NCBI GenBank assembly: GCA_001914785.1 | Contig: MNDE01000091.1 | Coordinates: forward strand, 1 to 43,154 | Direction: 5' to 3' | Length of the DNA stretch: 43,154 nt | From: Acidobacteria bacterium 13_2_20CM_57_17 | Lineage (GTDB): Bacteria; Acidobacteriota; Terriglobia; Acidiferrales; UBA7541 | Shown here: positions 40,080 through 43,154 of the stretch, piece by piece | How the letters are laid out: each line of letters starts with the position of its first letter | Position numbering within the stretch: the first letter of the stretch is position 1 | The notes under the pieces: generated by a model | Told to the model about the DNA's origin: nothing | The model's database searches: none | What the model saw: only the letters and a program-made list of their open reading frames with translations | Position numbers and translations under genes: made by a program

Positions 40080-41321
40080 ATGGATCTCTACGCAACAGAA
40101 TTGATGGGAGCCAAGGCTTACGACGTTGGTGGCCACTACGTCGGACGCGTGCGCGAATTTTTTATCGAACCGGCGGAGGCGCCCAACCGCGTGTCGCACT
40201 ACTTGCTGTCGCGCGGCCATTTTCAGCCTCTGGTAGCGAAACACGACCAGGTCGCATCCGTGGCGGTAGGGAAGTTGGAGCTAAACGTCAGTGAGCGGGC
40301 CTTGGAACTCTACCGCCCGAACGAGTCATGGCTGGCCGTCCAGAAAGATTTGCTGGATCAGCAGATCATTGATACGCGCGGGCGAAAAGTGGTGCGCGTC
40401 AACGACGTCGATCTGACCCCCTTCCGAACGAATGGCAACGTCGAGCTGCGTCTGTCGCAAGTGGACGTGGGACTCCCGGGAGCGGTGCGGAGGTTGCTTC
40501 AGGGCGTGGTGCCTCCGAAAGTGATTCGCAAGCTTCAGAGCAAATTGCCGCAAGGCGCGATTCGCTGGGAGTTTGTAAATCTTGTGGAGCCGGACCCCAT
40601 GCGCCGGCTGAAACTGCGCATCACGCATGAAAAACTTGAGGACCTGCACCCGGCGGACATCGCCGAGATTATGGAAGATCTCTCCGCGGCGGAGCGGCAG
40701 GGAATTATCGCCTCGCTGGATGAAGAGACTGCGGCGGCGGTCCTCGCGGAGTTGGACGAGCGGCTGACCACGCAAATCGTGGAAAAACTGGACCCGGAGA
40801 AGGCCGCGGACATTCTGGAAGAGATGGCCCCCGATGCGGCAGCCGACCTCTTGGGCGATTTGTCCAAGGAAACGTCCGAGGAACTTCTGCACGAGATGCC
40901 GGGCCAGGAAGCCAATGAAGTCCGCGAGTTGCTGGAGTTCGACCCCGCGACAGCCGGCGGCATGATGAACACGGAGTTCGTTTTCGTGGGCGAGGCTTCG
41001 GCGCGTGACGAAGTGCTGGAGTGGATGCGGGAGCAAGAGGTTAACCTGGACCAGCTGGACACCATCGTTCTGGTGGATAGTCTCACGCAATTCTCCGGCG
41101 CCGTCTCCGTGGCGCGGCTGCTGCTGGCGGCCGGCGATCAGCGCATGGCGGAGCTGAAAATGGATCCTGTGCTCAGTTTGCCTCCCAACGCGAATGACAA
41201 AGAAGTCTTCGAGCTTTTTGACAAGTACAACTTGCGTATGCTGACGATAGTTGACAAGGAAAACCGGCCAATTGGGGCCATTACCGTGGACGACGTGGTG
41301 TCCAAGCTGCTGAAGGATTAA
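40080..41321 (+). CDS. Soluble PRC-barrel/MgtE-N/CBS protein
   Basis: 413 residues with no membrane segment. Two PRC-barrel-like parts come first (AYDVGGHYVGRVREFFIEP, about 12-31, and QIIDTRGRKVVRVNDVDLTP, about 94-113). The MgtE N domain follows (LHPADIAEIMEDLSAAERQG, DPEKAADILEEMAPDAAADL, LEFDPATAGGMMNTEF), then a pair of CBS motifs (ending KYNLRMLTIVDKENRPIGAI). In MgtE this acidic region senses Mg2+ and gates a channel; here the channel domain is absent. GGAGG lies eight bases before the ATG. The Nramp-like gene starts 21 bases after the stop, so this is probably the sensor or regulator of that transporter. It also lies directly behind the structured leader. Confidence 0.9.
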   Translation: MDLYATELMGAKAYDVGGHYVGRVREFFIEPAEAPNRVSHYLLSRGHFQPLVAKHDQVASVAVGKLELNVSERALELYRPNESWLAVQKDLLDQQIIDTRGRKVVRVNDVDLTPFRTNGNVELRLSQVDVGLPGAVRRLLQGVVPPKVIRKLQSKLPQGAIRWEFVNLVEPDPMRRLKLRITHEKLEDLHPADIAEIMEDLSAAERQGIIASLDEETAAAVLAELDERLTTQIVEKLDPEKAADILEEMAPDAAADLLGDLSKETSEELLHEMPGQEANEVRELLEFDPATAGGMMNTEFVFVGEASARDEVLEWMREQEVNLDQLDTIVLVDSLTQFSGAVSVARLLLAAGDQRMAELKMDPVLSLPPNANDKEVFELFDKYNLRMLTIVDKENRPIGAITVDDVVSKLLKD

Positions 41322-41342
41322 GAAGGGAATTCGAGCGGGCCG

Positions 41343-42665
41343 ATGAACTGGGATGCCATTGCCGCAAAGTTTGAGCGCGTGAGGACCGGCGAGACGGATT
41401 TTCAGAAAAAAATCCGCGGACTGCGCCGGCGCCTGACGCTGCTGCTGGCCGTGGTGGGCCCCGGGCTGATCACCTCGAATGTGGATAACGACGCGGGCGG
41501 AATTTCCGTTTATACGCAGGCCGGAGCGCAATACGGCTATGCACTGCTGTGGTCGCTCATTCCCATGACCATTGCGCTGTACGTCACGGAAGAGATGTGC
41601 GCGCGGATGGGAGTTGTGACTGGGAAAGGGCTCTCCGACCTCATCCGCGAAGAGTTTGGATTCCGGCCGACGTTTTTCGTGATGATCGCGGGTTTTTTTG
41701 TGGACCTGGCCAACGTGGTGGCAGAGTTTGCCGGAGTCGCAGCAGCGATGCAAATTTTCGGGATCAACCGATACGTCGCGGTGCCGATCGCCGCGATCCT
41801 TGTTTGGGTGCTGGTGATTCGAGGGACATATCGCCAGGTCGAGACCATTTTTCTGTTCGCGTGCGTCTTGTACCTGTCGTACGTATTTTCCGCATTCTTC
41901 GCCAAGCCAGACTGGCTGGTCGCCGCGAAAGAAACCGTGATCCCAAGTCTTAGCCTCAATTCCGGGTACCTGTTGATGCTGACGGGCCTGGTCGGAACCA
42001 CGATTGCCCCGTGGCAATTCTTTTACCTTCAGGCCGGATTCGTGGAAAAGAAGGTCGGTCCACGCCAGTACCGGCAGGCGCGCGCGGATGTTCTGGTCGG
42101 CAGCATCAGTTGCATGGTGATCGTTTTTTTCATCATCGTTTGCACGGCGGCCACGCTCTATACCTCGGGGCACCGCGACATCACCGATGCCGCGCAGGCG
42201 GCGCAGGCGCTGATTCCTTTGGCCGGCAAGGGCGCGGGGATTCTGTTCGCTTTCGGACTGCTCAACGCGTCACTCTTTGCGGCTTCCATTTTGCCGCTTT
42301 CCACTGCGCACGTGATTTGCGAGGGACTGGGGTTTGAAGCGGGGCTGGACCATAAATTCAAAGAGGCGCCTATCTTCTATTGGTTGTACACGATTCTGAT
42401 CGTGGTTGGAGCGGGCGTGGTTCTGCTGCCCCATGCTCCTCTCTGGAAGATTCTGATTTTTTCGCAGGTGGGCAACGGCATCTGGCTACCGGTGGTGGTG
42501 ATTTTCATTTTACTGCTGGTCAATCGGCGCGATTTGATGGGCGAATATGTCAACACCATGGCCTTCAACATCGTCGCTTGGGCGACGGCCATCGGCATGA
42601 TTGCGCTAACGCTGGTTCTTACCTACACCGCGATATTCCAACGAAGCGCTCCACCACCACCCTGA
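41343..42665 (+). CDS. Nramp-family transporter with altered metal site (NRMT-like)
   Basis: 440 residues, about 11 membrane helices. It aligns with Nramp proteins, but in helix 1 the motif DPGN reads DAGG (D50-A-G-G53 in SNVDNDAGG), and in helix 6 the canonical MPH reads APW (A222-P-W224 in VGTTIAPWQFFYLQ). The methionine lost in helix 6 is the soft ligand that favours Mn2+ and Fe2+. Loss of it is known in Nramp-related magnesium transporters, so Mg2+ is the likeliest substrate. Conserved surroundings (GPGLITSN, QAGAQYGY) remain. It is co-transcribed with the MgtE-N/CBS gene. Annotation as a manganese transporter would probably be wrong. Confidence 0.88.
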   Translation: MNWDAIAAKFERVRTGETDFQKKIRGLRRRLTLLLAVVGPGLITSNVDNDAGGISVYTQAGAQYGYALLWSLIPMTIALYVTEEMCARMGVVTGKGLSDLIREEFGFRPTFFVMIAGFFVDLANVVAEFAGVAAAMQIFGINRYVAVPIAAILVWVLVIRGTYRQVETIFLFACVLYLSYVFSAFFAKPDWLVAAKETVIPSLSLNSGYLLMLTGLVGTTIAPWQFFYLQAGFVEKKVGPRQYRQARADVLVGSISCMVIVFFIIVCTAATLYTSGHRDITDAAQAAQALIPLAGKGAGILFAFGLLNASLFAASILPLSTAHVICEGLGFEAGLDHKFKEAPIFYWLYTILIVVGAGVVLLPHAPLWKILIFSQVGNGIWLPVVVIFILLLVNRRDLMGEYVNTMAFNIVAWATAIGMIALTLVLTYTAIFQRSAPPPP

Positions 42666-42672
42666 TGTTTGA

Positions 42673-42739
42673 CTGGGCAACCTGCCGTTGCGCTGACGCA
42701 AAGGGTATGTTAACTTTGCGGCGTAAAGGGGTTTCCCAG
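42673..42739 (+). other. Possible stem-loop in the uppS leader
   Basis: CGCAAAG at 42697-42703 pairs with CTTTGCG at 42714-42720, and CTGGG at 42673-42677 can pair with CCCAG at 42735-42739. It begins eight bases after the Nramp stop codon. No T-tract follows, so it is not a terminator. Confidence 0.35.
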
Positions 42740-42758
42740 AAGAGCCTGAGTATACAAC

Positions 42759-43154
42759 GTGTCCTCCACCCACAATGCCAAGACGCTGCACGTCGCCAGC
42801 CCCGGTTCGCTTGGGCCGGTCACTCCGGAAGAAGCGAGCCTGCTCGAAAAGCTGGACCTGGCGCGGCTGCCGCGGCATATCGCCGTGATCATGGACGGCA
42901 ATGGGCGCTGGGCGCAGAAGCGGCACCTGCCGAGGATCGCGGGGCACCGTTCGGGGACGCAGTCGGCGCGCATTACCATTGAAACGTGCGCGCGTTTGAA
43001 AATCGAGGCGCTTACGCTGTATGCCTTTTCCGTGGAGAATTGGCGGCGGCCCAAAACGGAAATCGACTTCCTGATGGCGCTCTTGCGCGAATATCTGCGC
43101 AAGGAGATGCCGCTGCTGCAGAAGAACCAAATCCGGATGCGGTTCCTGGGCCGG
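42759..43154 (+). CDS. uppS: Undecaprenyl diphosphate synthase, N-terminal part
   Basis: Reading frame of 132 codons running off the right edge. After an N-terminal extension of about 38 residues it has LPRHIAVIMDGNGRWAQKR, the diagnostic cis-prenyltransferase motif with catalytic D46, then GHRSGTQSARITIETCARL and LTLYAFSVENWRRPKTEIDFLM. UppS builds the C55 lipid carrier for peptidoglycan. The start is a GTG at 42759. The extension is longer than in most UppS proteins; a start further in (for example the first Leu codons near the PRHIAVI motif) cannot be excluded. Confidence 0.93.
   Translation, partial: MSSTHNAKTLHVASPGSLGPVTPEEASLLEKLDLARLPRHIAVIMDGNGRWAQKRHLPRIAGHRSGTQSARITIETCARLKIEALTLYAFSVENWRRPKTEIDFLMALLREYLRKEMPLLQKNQIRMRFLGR

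Noticed and set aside
40326..42173. 615-codon minus-strand open frame opposite the MgtE-N and Nramp-like genes
   Set aside because: It spans two well-supported plus-strand genes and has no recognisable motif; it is a shadow of their codon pattern.
1..43154. tRNA, rRNA, CRISPR arrays, complete insertion sequences
   Set aside because: I saw no cloverleaf with a typical T-arm, no spacer-repeat array and no transposase frame. A weak tRNA could be missed by eye.

Overview
The window reads as a chromosomal segment of an acidobacterium (phylum Acidobacteriota). This is an inference from gene content: a PadR regulator directly upstream of an ABC-transporter-like permease with two FtsX units and no ATPase (the acidobacterial duplicated orphan permease, ADOP, arrangement), a PQQ-dependent sugar dehydrogenase, paired LytS/LytTR regulators, a DUF4097 protein, a GC-rich coding style and many short intergenic repeats. 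No rRNA, tRNA, CRISPR array, prophage or complete insertion sequence was seen.

Layout. 1-2.4 kb (minus): the end of a GT39-type glycosyltransferase and a PQQ dehydrogenase. 2.5-5.5 kb (plus): padR and an ADOP permease. 5.6-7.7 kb (minus): LytTR regulator, LytS-type kinase and a possible 30-residue membrane peptide. 7.9-11.9 kb (minus): DUF4097 protein, PolX, cold-shock protein with promoter and terminator, Nudix hydrolase. 12.2-14.7 kb (plus): a second LytTR regulator coupled to a small membrane protein, an HNH endonuclease and a small antitoxin-like ORF. 14.9-23.5 kb (plus): acyl-CoA dehydrogenase, a small unknown gene, trpS, scpA, scpB, a degenerate pseudouridine-synthase paralogue, a DUF1330 protein, rluB, hisC and a CoA-binding protein. 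23.7-28.1 kb (minus): a secreted beta-propeller protein and a double VOC protein (overlapping), then rarA and a SpoU methyltransferase (overlapping). 28.3-30.2 kb (plus): a Sua5/YrdC protein and two tandem membrane-anchored cytochromes c. 30.2-38.7 kb (minus): anmK and mutS (overlapping), oligopeptidase B, a secreted PLC-like protein, a DUF433/DUF5615 toxin-antitoxin pair, a small membrane protein and an RHS relic. 39-43.2 kb (plus): a CYTH protein, a structured leader, a soluble MgtE-N/CBS protein, an Nramp-like transporter and the start of uppS.

The strongest system candidate is at 39.9-42.7 kb. A soluble PRC-barrel/MgtE-N/CBS protein that has no membrane channel is followed by an Nramp homologue whose metal-site motifs are changed (DPGN reads DAGG, MPH reads APW). 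Both lie behind a leader that can fold into a long hairpin overlapping a terminator-like stem. This suggests a split magnesium uptake system with the sensor on one polypeptide and the transporter on another.

The second theme is an unusual density of short repeats between genes: (i) hairpins with a conserved GTAG foot but different stem sequences, resembling REP elements; (ii) CACAGAG-type purine-rich repeats; (iii) a repeat rich in GAGGTAAAGGA; (iv) GTGRCGA heptamer arrays that enter coding ends. They fill the spaces in the trpS-hisC cluster and explain several false upstream start codons. A duplicated pseudouridine synthase in the same cluster has lost its catalytic aspartate and its C-terminal RNA-contact motif while keeping an intact reading frame.
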